Shown here piece by piece: positions 23,736 to 31,572 of a stretch of DNA of 64,000 bases (position 1 is the stretch's first letter; every line of letters begins with the position of its first letter). This stretch comes from JAJTGZ01 sp964403525. Lineage in GTDB: Bacteria; Planctomycetota; Phycisphaerae; Phycisphaerales; UBA1924. The DNA lies in the NCBI GenBank assembly GCA_964403525.1, contig CAYOGE010000002.1, positions 124,001-188,000 of the forward strand, in the 5' to 3' direction. The notes below the pieces were generated by a model. That model made no database searches, was not told where the DNA came from, and worked only from the letters and a program-made list of their open reading frames with translations. Position numbers and translations under genes: made by a program.

Positions 23736-24893
23736 ATGCTGAAGCGGATCCTGGGGGTTTTGGCGGTTGCTGGACTGATCATGGGCGCTTCGTGCTCGAA
23801 GAAGTCGGACAAGGTGCTGATCGGGCACTACGGGTCGCTGACTGGGCCGGAGGCGACCTTCGGCCAGAGCACGAGTAACGGCATCAAGCTGGCCTTGAAG
23901 GAGTTGAACGCCGCTGGGGGCATCAACGGCAAGCTCGTTGAGTTGAAGGAGTACGACACCAAGGGAGAGAGCAAGGAGGCCGGCACGTCGGTCACCCGCC
24001 TGATCACCAGCGACGAGGTGGTCGCGGTGCTGGGCGAGGTCGCCTCGTCGCTCTCGCTTGCGGGTGGGCGCGTCGCGCAGCAGTACGGCGTGCCGATGAT
24101 CACCCCAAGCAGCACGAACCCCTCGGTGACGGCGCTTGGCCCGATGATCTCGCGCGTCTGCTTCATCGATCCGTTCCAGGGGTACGTCGGCGCCAAGTTC
24201 GCTTACGAGACCAAGGGCGCTCGGAACATTTGCGTGCTCTACGACCAGACCGCCGCGTACAGCAAGGGGCTCAAGGACGACTTCAAGAAGGCGTTCTTAG
24301 GCATGGGCGGCACCGTGCCCGTTGACGTGGCCTACAGCAAGGGCGACCCGGACTTTTCCGCGCAGCTGACGGCGATCCGTGCGGCAAACCCCGACATGAT
24401 CTACGTGCCGGGCTACTACAACGACGTCGGCAACATCGCGCTGCAGGCGCGGCGCCTGGGCATCACCTGCCCGCTCCTGGGCGGCGACGGGTGGGACTCG
24501 TCGGAGCTTGCCAAGATCGGCAAGGACGCGATCGTCGGGTCGTACTACTCCAACCACTACTCGCCCGACCAGCCCGAGGCGGCGGTGCGCACGTTCATCA
24601 AGAAGTACCAGGACGAGTACCGCGGCGAGACGCCCGACGGCCTGGCCGCCCTGGGGTACGACGCGGCGAACCTGCTCTTTGACGCGATGAAGCGGGCCAA
24701 GAGCTACTCGGGCAAGGACCTGTCGCAGGCGATCAACTCGACGAAGAACTTCGCGGGCGTGACGGGCCTGATCACCATGGACGCCGACCGCAACGCGCAG
24801 AAGTCGGCGGTAATCGTTGAAATGAAGAAGGACGAGAAGGGCGAGATCCGCCCCGTGTACGCCGCGACGATCGCGCCCGGCGAGCAGAAGTAA
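23736..24893 (+). CDS. livK: Branched-chain amino-acid ABC transporter, substrate-binding lipoprotein
   Basis: The 385-residue protein carries a lipoprotein signal (LIMGASC, Cys20). A Leu/Ile/Val-binding type periplasmic domain follows: GHYGSLTGPEATFGQST, LALKELNAAGGINGKLVEL, VLGEVASSLSLAGGRVAQ, PMITPSSTNPSVT, LGGDGWDSSEL and ALGYDAANLLFDA. It captures branched-chain amino acids or related compounds for the permease encoded downstream. GAGGAG precedes the ATG by 7 nt. It is the first gene of the livKHMGF run; the substrate range is not determined by sequence alone. Confidence 0.92.
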   Translation: MLKRILGVLAVAGLIMGASCSKKSDKVLIGHYGSLTGPEATFGQSTSNGIKLALKELNAAGGINGKLVELKEYDTKGESKEAGTSVTRLITSDEVVAVLGEVASSLSLAGGRVAQQYGVPMITPSSTNPSVTALGPMISRVCFIDPFQGYVGAKFAYETKGARNICVLYDQTAAYSKGLKDDFKKAFLGMGGTVPVDVAYSKGDPDFSAQLTAIRAANPDMIYVPGYYNDVGNIALQARRLGITCPLLGGDGWDSSELAKIGKDAIVGSYYSNHYSPDQPEAAVRTFIKKYQDEYRGETPDGLAALGYDAANLLFDAMKRAKSYSGKDLSQAINSTKNFAGVTGLITMDADRNAQKSAVIVEMKKDEKGEIRPVYAATIAPGEQK

Positions 24894-24985
24894 GCCCGGC
24901 CCCTCGTGCACGCCCCCGTGCAAGCTGCGGCGGGCGCTGCGAGCAGTAGCAGAGCGCCGGTTCTTTGTGTACGCTGTTGCCCCCG

Positions 24986-25930
24986 ATGACGGACTTCCTG
25001 CAGACACTGACGACCTCGATCGCGATGGGCTCGCTCTTTGCGCTCATCGCCCTCGGGTACACGATGGTGTACGGCATCTTGAAGTTCATCAACTTTGCGC
25101 ACAGCGACATCGTTGTGCTCGGCGCGTGGTTCGGGTACGTCGTCTCCAGCCGCTGGATGCCGTGGATGGGCCTGTGGGAGGGCAGCCCCCCCTGGTGGGT
25201 AGGCGGGATCGTGCTGATCCTGTCGATGGTGCTGTGCGCGGGCGTGGGGTACTGCATCGAGCGTTTCGCGTACCGGCCGCTGCGCTCGGCGCCGCGGTTG
25301 AACGTGCTGATCACGGCGATCGGTGTGTCGCTGCTGCTGCAGAACTTCGGGCAACTCCCGTACATGTTCGGCGCGCGCCCGGCGGCGATGCCTGCGCTGG
25401 TTTCGACAACGCCGTGGTCGATCGGCGCGAGTGAGAACGGTTTCGGGGTGCGGGTCAACCCTGTTGACGTGGTGATCATCGCTACGGCGGTTGTGCTGAT
25501 GCTTGCGCTGCAGTTTTTGGTCTACCGCACGAAGCTGGGCACGGCGATGCGGGCGGTGTCGTTCAGCTTTCCCAACGCGGCGCTGATGGGCGTGAACGTC
25601 AACTTCGTTGTGTCGTTCACGTTCATGCTCGGCTCTGCGCTCGCCGCGGCGGGGGGCGTGCTCTACGCGGTGAAGTACAACCTGCAGCAGACGGCGCACC
25701 CGCAGTGGGTGATGCTGGGCCTGACGGCTTTTGTTGCGGCGGTGGTCGGGGGGATCGGGAACATCCGCGGGGCGATGATCGGCGCGTTCCTCATCGCGTT
25801 CATCCAGCAGTTTGGCAGCCTCTACATCTCCCCGAGCCTGCGCGACGTTTACGTGTTTGTCATCCTCATCGCGGTGCTGCTGTTCAAGCCCGAGGGGCTG
25901 CTCGGCAAGCCCACCATGGAGAAGGTCTGA
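24986..25930 (+). CDS. livH: Branched-chain amino-acid ABC transporter permease LivH
   Basis: The 314-residue, multi-pass inner-membrane protein begins MTDFLQTLTTSIAMGSLFAL and shows the LivH signatures YTMVYGILKFINFAHSD and FRVxxR-like YRTKLGTAMRAVSFSFPNA. Near the end are GLTAFVAAVVGGIGNIRGA and LLFKPEGLLGKPT. It forms the transmembrane channel with LivM. The ATG at 24986 was chosen over an earlier one at 24965 because the family starts here. It lies 92 nt after livK and 2 nt before livM. Confidence 0.92.
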   Translation: MTDFLQTLTTSIAMGSLFALIALGYTMVYGILKFINFAHSDIVVLGAWFGYVVSSRWMPWMGLWEGSPPWWVGGIVLILSMVLCAGVGYCIERFAYRPLRSAPRLNVLITAIGVSLLLQNFGQLPYMFGARPAAMPALVSTTPWSIGASENGFGVRVNPVDVVIIATAVVLMLALQFLVYRTKLGTAMRAVSFSFPNAALMGVNVNFVVSFTFMLGSALAAAGGVLYAVKYNLQQTAHPQWVMLGLTAFVAAVVGGIGNIRGAMIGAFLIAFIQQFGSLYISPSLRDVYVFVILIAVLLFKPEGLLGKPTMEKV

Positions 25931-25932
25931 CC

Positions 25933-27267
25933 TTGGAGAGCGGCGTTGCGGCAAAGGTCGGTGCACTCAAACCGGGTTTCGGCTCGGCGGCGGCGCGTTC
26001 GCTGCTGCCGATCGTCGTCGTGTTTGTCAGCGCGGCGTTGATGTACTGGGCGGTGGGCCCGGTCGTGGGCGACTTCCGCGTCAACGTGCTGTCGAAGGTC
26101 GGCATCTTCATCATGCTCGCGGTGAGCCTGAACCTGGTGAACGGGTTCACGGGCCAGTTCAGCATCGGGCACGCGGGGTTCATGGCGGTGGGCGCTTACT
26201 CGGCGGGCATCGTGAGCTACTACGGCTCGCTCTGGTTCTTCGGCGACACCGTGCGGCAGGAGGGCTTCCTGACCTGGGGTGTCGGGCTCTTCCTGCTGGG
26301 GTGCGCCGTTGGAGGGGTTGCCTCGGCGATCACCGGGTACATCGTCGGGCTGCCGTCGCTGCGGCTGCGCGGTGATTACCTGGCGATCGTGACGCTCGGT
26401 TTCGGCGAGATCGTCCGCGTGCTGCTCACCCAGACCACGCCGGTGCTGACCACCGTTGCGGAGATGAAGGAAGCGGGCTTTGTCAAGATTCTTGGGAGCG
26501 TCGGCGGCTCGCTCGGCTTTGGCGGGGTGCCGTGGTACAACAACCTGTTCTGGACGACGCTTCTGTGCGGCCTGACGCTGCTGGTGTGCTACCGGCTGAA
26601 GGTGTCGGCCACGGGGCGAGCGTTCCTGTCGGTCCGCGAGGATGAGATCGCGGCCCAGGCGATGGGGATCGACGTCACGAGCCTGAAGGTCCGGGCGTTT
26701 GTGATCTCCAGCGGGCTGGCCGGGGTCGCGGGGGGCGTGTTCGCGCACCAGAGCGGCAACTCGCTCATCCCGGGCGAGATGAACTTTCAGCTGTCGTTTG
26801 ACATCCTGATCATGGTGGTGCTGGGGGGGCTGGGGTCGATCAGTGGCGCAGCGCTGGCGGCCGTGCTTGTCACGGTGCTGAGCGAGTGGCTCAAGGACCC
26901 GTCGACCGTGCTGGTGTACGGTCTGGTCGTGACGGCGCTGGTGGCGGCGTTTACAGCGCTGCGTGGCAAGTACCGCTTGGGGGGCGGCGGGGGCTCACCG
27001 GCGAAGGTTCGCAAAGCGGTGATCAAAGGCGTCGTGACGGGCGTGGCCCTCACGCTGTTGCTGGAGGGGGCGAGGCTGCTCGCCGAGCGGTTTGGGATCA
27101 ACCTCTCGGACTACCGGATGGTCTTCTATGCGCTCATCCTGATCCTCGTGATGCTGCTGCGGCCCAACGGGCTCTTCGGCGTCAAGGAGGTCTGGGACTT
27201 CTTCAGGCCGGCGGGTCACCCCGACGCGCCGGTTCGCAAGGACGCGGCGGCAAAGGGGGGCGCATGA
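25933..27267 (+). CDS. livM: Branched-chain amino-acid ABC transporter permease LivM
   Basis: The 444-residue protein starts at a TTG two nucleotides after livH; earlier in-frame codons lie inside livH and read as nonsense. Family motifs include LVNGFTGQFSIGHAGFMAVG, LRLRGDYLAIVTLGFGEI, GRAFLSVREDEIAAQAMGID and LGGLGSISGAAL. It ends with a long C-terminal extension of membrane helices (ILVMLLRPNGLFGVKEVWD). It pairs with LivH to form the translocation path. At about 440 residues it is longer than a typical 330-420 residue LivM, as in many actinobacterial and planctomycete versions. Confidence 0.9.
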   Translation: MESGVAAKVGALKPGFGSAAARSLLPIVVVFVSAALMYWAVGPVVGDFRVNVLSKVGIFIMLAVSLNLVNGFTGQFSIGHAGFMAVGAYSAGIVSYYGSLWFFGDTVRQEGFLTWGVGLFLLGCAVGGVASAITGYIVGLPSLRLRGDYLAIVTLGFGEIVRVLLTQTTPVLTTVAEMKEAGFVKILGSVGGSLGFGGVPWYNNLFWTTLLCGLTLLVCYRLKVSATGRAFLSVREDEIAAQAMGIDVTSLKVRAFVISSGLAGVAGGVFAHQSGNSLIPGEMNFQLSFDILIMVVLGGLGSISGAALAAVLVTVLSEWLKDPSTVLVYGLVVTALVAAFTALRGKYRLGGGGGSPAKVRKAVIKGVVTGVALTLLLEGARLLAERFGINLSDYRMVFYALILILVMLLRPNGLFGVKEVWDFFRPAGHPDAPVRKDAAAKGGA

Positions 27268-28040
27268 GCAACTATCTCCTCAACGCCAGCGGCATCGGCA
27301 TCTCGTTTGGCGGTCTCAAGGCGTGCGACAACCTCACGCTGCAGATCCCCGCGGGGGCGCTGTACGGCATGATCGGCCCCAACGGCGCGGGGAAGACCAC
27401 GGCGTTCAACCTGATCACGGGCGTCTATCAATCCCAGTCGGGGACAATCCTGGTTGCGGGCAAGTGCGTTGACGGCATGAAGCCGCACCAGATCGCGGCG
27501 GCGGGTCTCTCGCGGACGTTCCAGAACATCAGGCTCTTTGGCGAGATGAGCGTGCTGGACAACGTGCGCGTCGCCTGCCACTGCCGCACGCGCCACTCGC
27601 TGGCTGGCACGCTGGTGCGCACGCGCCGCTTTGTCGGGCAGGAGCGCGCGATCAGGGCGAGGGCCATCGAGCTTCTTTCGCTGTTCGGGCTCGACCGGCT
27701 CGCGGACGAGCAGGCGAAGAACCTGCCCTACGGGGATCAGCGCCGCCTGGAGATCTGCCGCGCGCTGGCGACAGAGCCGAAGGTGCTGCTGCTGGACGAG
27801 CCGGCGGCGGGCATGAACCCGAGCGAGAAGAAGAGCCTGGCGGGGTCGATCAGGTCGATCCGCGACCGATTCGGGCTGGCGGTGCTGCTGATCGAGCACG
27901 ACATGGGGCTGGTGATGGAGATCTGCGAGAAGATCACCGTGCTCGACCACGGATGCCCGATCGCCTTCGGGACGCCGAAGGAGGTCCAGGAGAACCCGAA
28001 GGTGTGCGAGGCTTACCTGGGCGAGCCGGGCGCCCAGTAG
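27264..28040 (+). CDS. livG: Branched-chain amino-acid ABC transporter ATPase LivG
   Basis: The 258-residue ATPase has Walker A GPNGAGKTT at about 38-46 and the LivG-specific GLSRTFQNIRLFGEM. The signature-like NLPYGDQRRLEI and Walker B LLLDEPAAGMNPSE follow, then the H-loop LIEHDM. It drives transport together with LivF. Its ATG overlaps the livM stop (ATGA at 27264-27267), showing translational coupling. The sequence is canonical apart from YGDQRR replacing LSGGQ, which is normal for this subfamily. Confidence 0.93.
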   Translation: MSNYLLNASGIGISFGGLKACDNLTLQIPAGALYGMIGPNGAGKTTAFNLITGVYQSQSGTILVAGKCVDGMKPHQIAAAGLSRTFQNIRLFGEMSVLDNVRVACHCRTRHSLAGTLVRTRRFVGQERAIRARAIELLSLFGLDRLADEQAKNLPYGDQRRLEICRALATEPKVLLLDEPAAGMNPSEKKSLAGSIRSIRDRFGLAVLLIEHDMGLVMEICEKITVLDHGCPIAFGTPKEVQENPKVCEAYLGEPGAQ

Positions 28041-28093
28041 CGGGTCCTGCTGCTTGAGACGACTGCGGAACGTGAACGGAAAGACAGGAACGA

Positions 28094-28816
28094 GTGGCTG
28101 AAGAAGCGGGCAACATCCTGGAAGTACGAGACCTGTCGGTCAGCTACGGGGCGATCAGGGCGATCAGCAACGTTTCGCTCACCGTCCGTCGCGGCACGAT
28201 CCTGACGCTCATCGGCGGCAACGGCGCCGGCAAGACGACGACGCTGCGTGCGATCAGCGGCATGGTCAAGGGGTCGGGGAGCGTGAAGTACGATGGCAAC
28301 GAGGTGCTTGGGGTGCGCCCCGACCTGCTCGTGCGGAGCGGGCTCAGCCACTGCCCGGAGGGACGCGGCATCTTCGCGAACATGACCGTCGACGAGAACC
28401 TGAACCTCGGCGCGTTCACACGGAACGACCAGAAAGAAATCGAGAAGGACAAGAAGCGCGTCTTTGAGCTCTTCCCGCGGATGAAGGAACGGTTGAAGCA
28501 GCCAGGCGGCACGCTCAGCGGCGGCGAGCAGCAGATGCTGGCGATCGGGCGGGCGTTGCTGGCACGCCCGAAGCTGCTGCTGCTGGACGAACCTTCGCTC
28601 GGACTGGCGCCGCAGTTGGTTCAGACGATCTTCAAAATCATCCGCGAGATCAACCAGCAGGGGGTGAGCATCCTGCTGGTGGAGCAGAACGCCCACATGG
28701 CGCTGCAGGTGGCCCACGACGCGGTCGTGCTTGAGACCGGCTCGGTCGCCACTTCCGGGCCCGCGGCGGAGCTTGCCAAGAGCGACGCGATCAAGAAGGC
28801 GTACCTGGGGCATTGA
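28094..28816 (+). CDS. livF: Branched-chain amino-acid ABC transporter ATPase LivF
   Basis: The 240-residue ATPase has Walker A GGNGAGKTTTL, the LivF-specific HCPEGRGIFANMTVDENL, the signature TLSGGEQQMLAIGRALL, Walker B LLLDEPSLGLAP and H-loop VEQNAH. It is the second ATPase of the transporter and the last gene of the operon. The GTG start is 53 nt downstream of livG. An inverted repeat follows the gene at 28830-28858. Confidence 0.93.
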   Translation: MAEEAGNILEVRDLSVSYGAIRAISNVSLTVRRGTILTLIGGNGAGKTTTLRAISGMVKGSGSVKYDGNEVLGVRPDLLVRSGLSHCPEGRGIFANMTVDENLNLGAFTRNDQKEIEKDKKRVFELFPRMKERLKQPGGTLSGGEQQMLAIGRALLARPKLLLLDEPSLGLAPQLVQTIFKIIREINQQGVSILLVEQNAHMALQVAHDAVVLETGSVATSGPAAELAKSDAIKKAYLGH

Positions 28817-28829
28817 GGCGAACAGATCG

Positions 28830-28858
28830 ATAGGTCCTATGCGTCGCACAGGACCTAT
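28830..28858 (+). terminator. Inverted repeat after the liv operon
   Basis: ATAGGTCCT, an 11-nt loop, AGGACCTAT, 13 nt beyond the livF stop. No T-run follows, so its role as a terminator is uncertain. An in-frame ATG of the next gene (28839) lies in the loop, which is one reason for placing that gene's start later. Confidence 0.45.
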
Positions 28859-28868
28859 ATCGTTGCCC

Positions 28869-29627
28869 GTGTGGGACACCCGCATCATCGTCGAAGCAGT
28901 CTGCAGGGGCCTCGCCGCGGCCGAACGGTCACGCTCGGTCGAGCAGTCACCCTTCGGCATTGAGAGTTGCTCGGAAGCGCAGCTCCACCCGCTGATCGCC
29001 GATGCGCTCCGCGCTGAGGGGTTCGGGGCGCTCCGCGAGCAGCCCTACCCGCTCGAGAGGGTTGCCAAGAAAGGGCGGCGCAAGCCGGGGGGACTGCCCA
29101 ACGAGAGCGAGCGCAACCGGTGCGACCTGGTCGTTACGCCTCGCGCGGGGCTGCGCCTGGCCGACCGGCTGAGCGAGGCGAAGGAGCACGAAGCCGTCAA
29201 GGCCAAGGTGAGCGGGACGCTCTTTGAGCGGCACGCCCTGGCCGAGGCGCCGCGCCACGATGCAACCGCCGCGGGGGTTGACGAGGTCTATTGGCTGGAG
29301 GTCAAGACTGCAGGTCAGTTCGCGTACGTCGACGGTGTGCCGGGGCCGTTCGCGTACGGCTCGGTGCTTGTGCGCGGCGTCGGCGCGGACCTCAAGAAGC
29401 TGCGCGACGATCCTGACGTGCTCCACGGGGGCGCGATGATGGTGCTCTTTTGCGCGGGCGAAGAGGTGGCAACTCACGACATCGGCGAGGTTGCTTCGCG
29501 CTGCGCGGACAAGGGCTTGCTGTTGACAGTTCCAGCCGTGAGCGGCTTCCCACTCCCCGATCGCATCGGCAACCGCTGGTGCGGGGTGGGCCTGTTCACC
29601 CCGGCGCGCGGGGCGGTGGTGTCGTGA
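28869..29627 (+). CDS. Hypothetical protein, candidate PD-(D/E)XK nuclease fold
   Basis: The 252-residue protein (from GTG 28869; ATG 28839 is the alternative) is soluble, with EAQLHPLIADALRAEGFGAL near the start. NRCDLVVT (Asp86) and WLEVKTAGQF (Glu144, Lys146) follow. A lone Asp in a strand followed by ExK in the next strand is the pattern of PD-(D/E)XK nucleases; the gap of 58 residues is long but contains a Lys/Glu-rich insertion. TATATC 7 nt before the GTG may be the -10 box of a leaderless transcript. It is convergent with lpxB, 7 nt away. The nuclease assignment is inference; a plain conserved hypothetical is possible. Confidence 0.55.
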   Translation: MWDTRIIVEAVCRGLAAAERSRSVEQSPFGIESCSEAQLHPLIADALRAEGFGALREQPYPLERVAKKGRRKPGGLPNESERNRCDLVVTPRAGLRLADRLSEAKEHEAVKAKVSGTLFERHALAEAPRHDATAAGVDEVYWLEVKTAGQFAYVDGVPGPFAYGSVLVRGVGADLKKLRDDPDVLHGGAMMVLFCAGEEVATHDIGEVASRCADKGLLLTVPAVSGFPLPDRIGNRWCGVGLFTPARGAVVS

Positions 29628-29634
29628 GCGCCTG

Positions 29635-30846
29635 TCAGATGATCCCGGCGAGCCGCTCGACGACGTCGGCCGCGAGGGGGCCGGTGCGGCGGCCGTCGAA
29701 CTGTGCGACAACGCCGGCGAGTGCCGCGCGCTGCGACTCTGCGTGCCCAGGCTGGCGGAGGATGCGGTAGATGCCCGAGGCGAGTTCGTTGCCGTTGCTG
29801 TCGAAGTAGGGCACCAGTTCCGGCACGGCGCGGTCGTTGGCGATCAGGTTGGGCAGCGTGAAGAAGCGCGTCTTGAAGACCCGGCCGCCCCAGAGCGCGT
29901 AGGGCACCTTCAGGTGCTTGCCGAAGCGGTAGAAGGTCACCATCGGCTTGAGCTGCTTGGTGATCTGGAGCGTCACGGTGCCGCTGGCGACCAGCGCGCA
30001 GTCGCACCAGCGGATCGCGGCGTCGGTGTTGCCGACAACGACGTGCATGCCCTCAACCCAGCCGCCGTTCTCACCGGCGATGTGCCGGAGCCGCTCCTGC
30101 ACCGCGGCGTGGGTGATCGGGACGATCCCGACCGCGCCGGGGAGGTCCCCCTTGATCCGGCGGAACGCGTCGAGGATGAGGGGGAAGCACTTGGTGATCT
30201 CGCCCGGGCGGGAGCCCGGCATGAGGGCGATCTGCGGCGAGCCCTTGGGCCAAAGCGCGGTGACGACGTCGAGCGCGGCGTAGTCGAGCGGGCGCTCAAA
30301 CAGCGGGTGCCCGACGAACGTCGCGGGGACGTTGCGGTTGCGGAACCACGCCTCCTCGAACGGCAGCACGCACATCACCATGTCGGTGAGGCGCCGGAGC
30401 TTCTTGATGCGGTGCTGGCGCCAGGCCCATACCTGCGGGGCGACGAGGTGGGCGACGCGCACGCCGCGCCCCTTGGTCATCGCGGCGATGGAGAAATTGG
30501 CGTCGGGCGAGTCGACGGGCACGTGCACGGCGACGGGGTTCCGGTCGAGCCAGTCGTCGATGCGCCGGTTGATCCGGACGTGCTCGATGATCTTCTGCGC
30601 GCCGGGCACGCCCATCACGGCGTCCCTGGTCGTCTCCTCGACGATCGTCGCGCCGGCCGCGGCCATCTTGGGCCCACCCCAGGCGTAGACCGGCATGGAG
30701 GGGTGACGCCGGCGCAGTTCGGCGATCAGCACCGCGGCGTGGTCGTCGCCGGAGGGCTCAAAGGCCGTTACGAGCACGCCCCTACCCGCCTTTCGGGCGA
30801 TGCCGGCCGGCGGTCCTGCTTGTGCTGCGGTGGGGAGCGACGACAC
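29635..30846 (-). CDS. lpxB: Lipid-A-disaccharide synthase
   Basis: The 403-residue protein follows the LpxB (GT19) pattern: TAFEPSGDDHAA in place of the usual GExSGD, YAWGGPKMAAAGA, VHVPVDSPDANFSI, HLVAPQVWAWRQHRIKKL, TFVGHPLFE, IALMPGSRPGEI and VASGTVTLQITKQLKPMV. It condenses UDP-2,3-diacylglucosamine with lipid X to form the lipid A disaccharide at the inner membrane. Its presence argues for an LPS-type outer membrane. The start is a GTG. The N-terminal motif deviates from GEASGD, so the exact acceptor might differ. Confidence 0.85.
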   Translation of the reverse strand: MSSLPTAAQAGPPAGIARKAGRGVLVTAFEPSGDDHAAVLIAELRRRHPSMPVYAWGGPKMAAAGATIVEETTRDAVMGVPGAQKIIEHVRINRRIDDWLDRNPVAVHVPVDSPDANFSIAAMTKGRGVRVAHLVAPQVWAWRQHRIKKLRRLTDMVMCVLPFEEAWFRNRNVPATFVGHPLFERPLDYAALDVVTALWPKGSPQIALMPGSRPGEITKCFPLILDAFRRIKGDLPGAVGIVPITHAAVQERLRHIAGENGGWVEGMHVVVGNTDAAIRWCDCALVASGTVTLQITKQLKPMVTFYRFGKHLKVPYALWGGRVFKTRFFTLPNLIANDRAVPELVPYFDSNGNELASGIYRILRQPGHAESQRAALAGVVAQFDGRRTGPLAADVVERLAGII

Positions 30847-30903
30847 GGGCGGATTGTTGCGCCTCCGCGCGTCGGTTTCAGGGGTTTGTCACGAATCAGG
30901 CGC

Positions 30904-31572
30904 TCAGAAGCCCGACGCTTCGAACCACTCGCTCGGCGCTTTGCCGAGGGCGGCGGCGATCGCCAGAAGGCTCTCGAGGCTCGGCAGGTGCGCGCCACGC
31001 TCGATCGAGCTGATCTGGCTCACCGAGAGGTCGCACGCGTCGGACAGGTCTTTGAGGGTCCACGATCGCTGCGTGCGGGCCATGCGGATGTGCCTTCCGA
31101 GCTCCACGCGCAGACGGTCCTGCGGACGCTGTCCCAGGCCCAGGGCCGCGGCGGCCTGAGCCAGCACGCGGTTGAGCTCCTCCACCGAGAACGGCTTGGC
31201 GAGGTAGTCGAAGACGTCCTGCTTGAAGGTCTGACGCATCGAGTCGAGCGAGGGGTAGCCGGTCACGACGATGACGCACAGGCGCGGCCAGCGGCGGCGG
31301 AGCTCGGCGAGCACCTCTTCGCCGCTGGTGCGGCCCATCTTCATGTCAAGCAACACCACGTCGGGCAGGCGGCTCTCGCACGCGGCGAAGAACTCGGCGA
31401 ATCCGCCCGGGCCGCCCCCCACCGCGCGCACGTCGTGGCCCTGCTGGCTCAGCACGCCGGTGATGTACTGGCGGAAGTCCTCGTCGTCGTCCATCGCGAT
31501 GATCGACAGCGACGGCCCGCTGATGGGCTCGGCCTGATCGCTCGGGACGGGGTTGGCTGGCTTCTCGCTCAT
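30904..31572 (-). CDS. Response regulator with XRE-type DNA-binding output
   Basis: The 222-residue protein has a receiver domain (about 20-140): acidic pocket MDDDED at 27-32, phospho-acceptor Asp76 in DVVLLDMKMG, Thr104 and Lys126. A Cro/CI-type helix-turn-helix follows (about 155-220, LGRHIRMARTQRSWTLKDLS ... SQISSIERGAHLPSLESLL). Receiver plus XRE output is uncommon; most regulators end in OmpR, NarL or Fis-type domains. The start ATG overlaps the stop of the histidine kinase gene upstream (ATGA), so the two form a cognate pair. Targets are unknown; autoregulation is plausible. Confidence 0.88.
   Translation of the reverse strand: MSEKPANPVPSDQAEPISGPSLSIIAMDDDEDFRQYITGVLSQQGHDVRAVGGGPGGFAEFFAACESRLPDVVLLDMKMGRTSGEEVLAELRRRWPRLCVIVVTGYPSLDSMRQTFKQDVFDYLAKPFSVEELNRVLAQAAAALGLGQRPQDRLRVELGRHIRMARTQRSWTLKDLSDACDLSVSQISSIERGAHLPSLESLLAIAAALGKAPSEWFEASGF

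Noticed and set aside
30190..30220. GGGCGGGAGCCCGG inside lpxB resembling the right hairpin of the 3.4-kb repeat
   Set aside because: It encodes the conserved GSRPGE motif of LpxB on the minus strand, so the likeness is coincidental.
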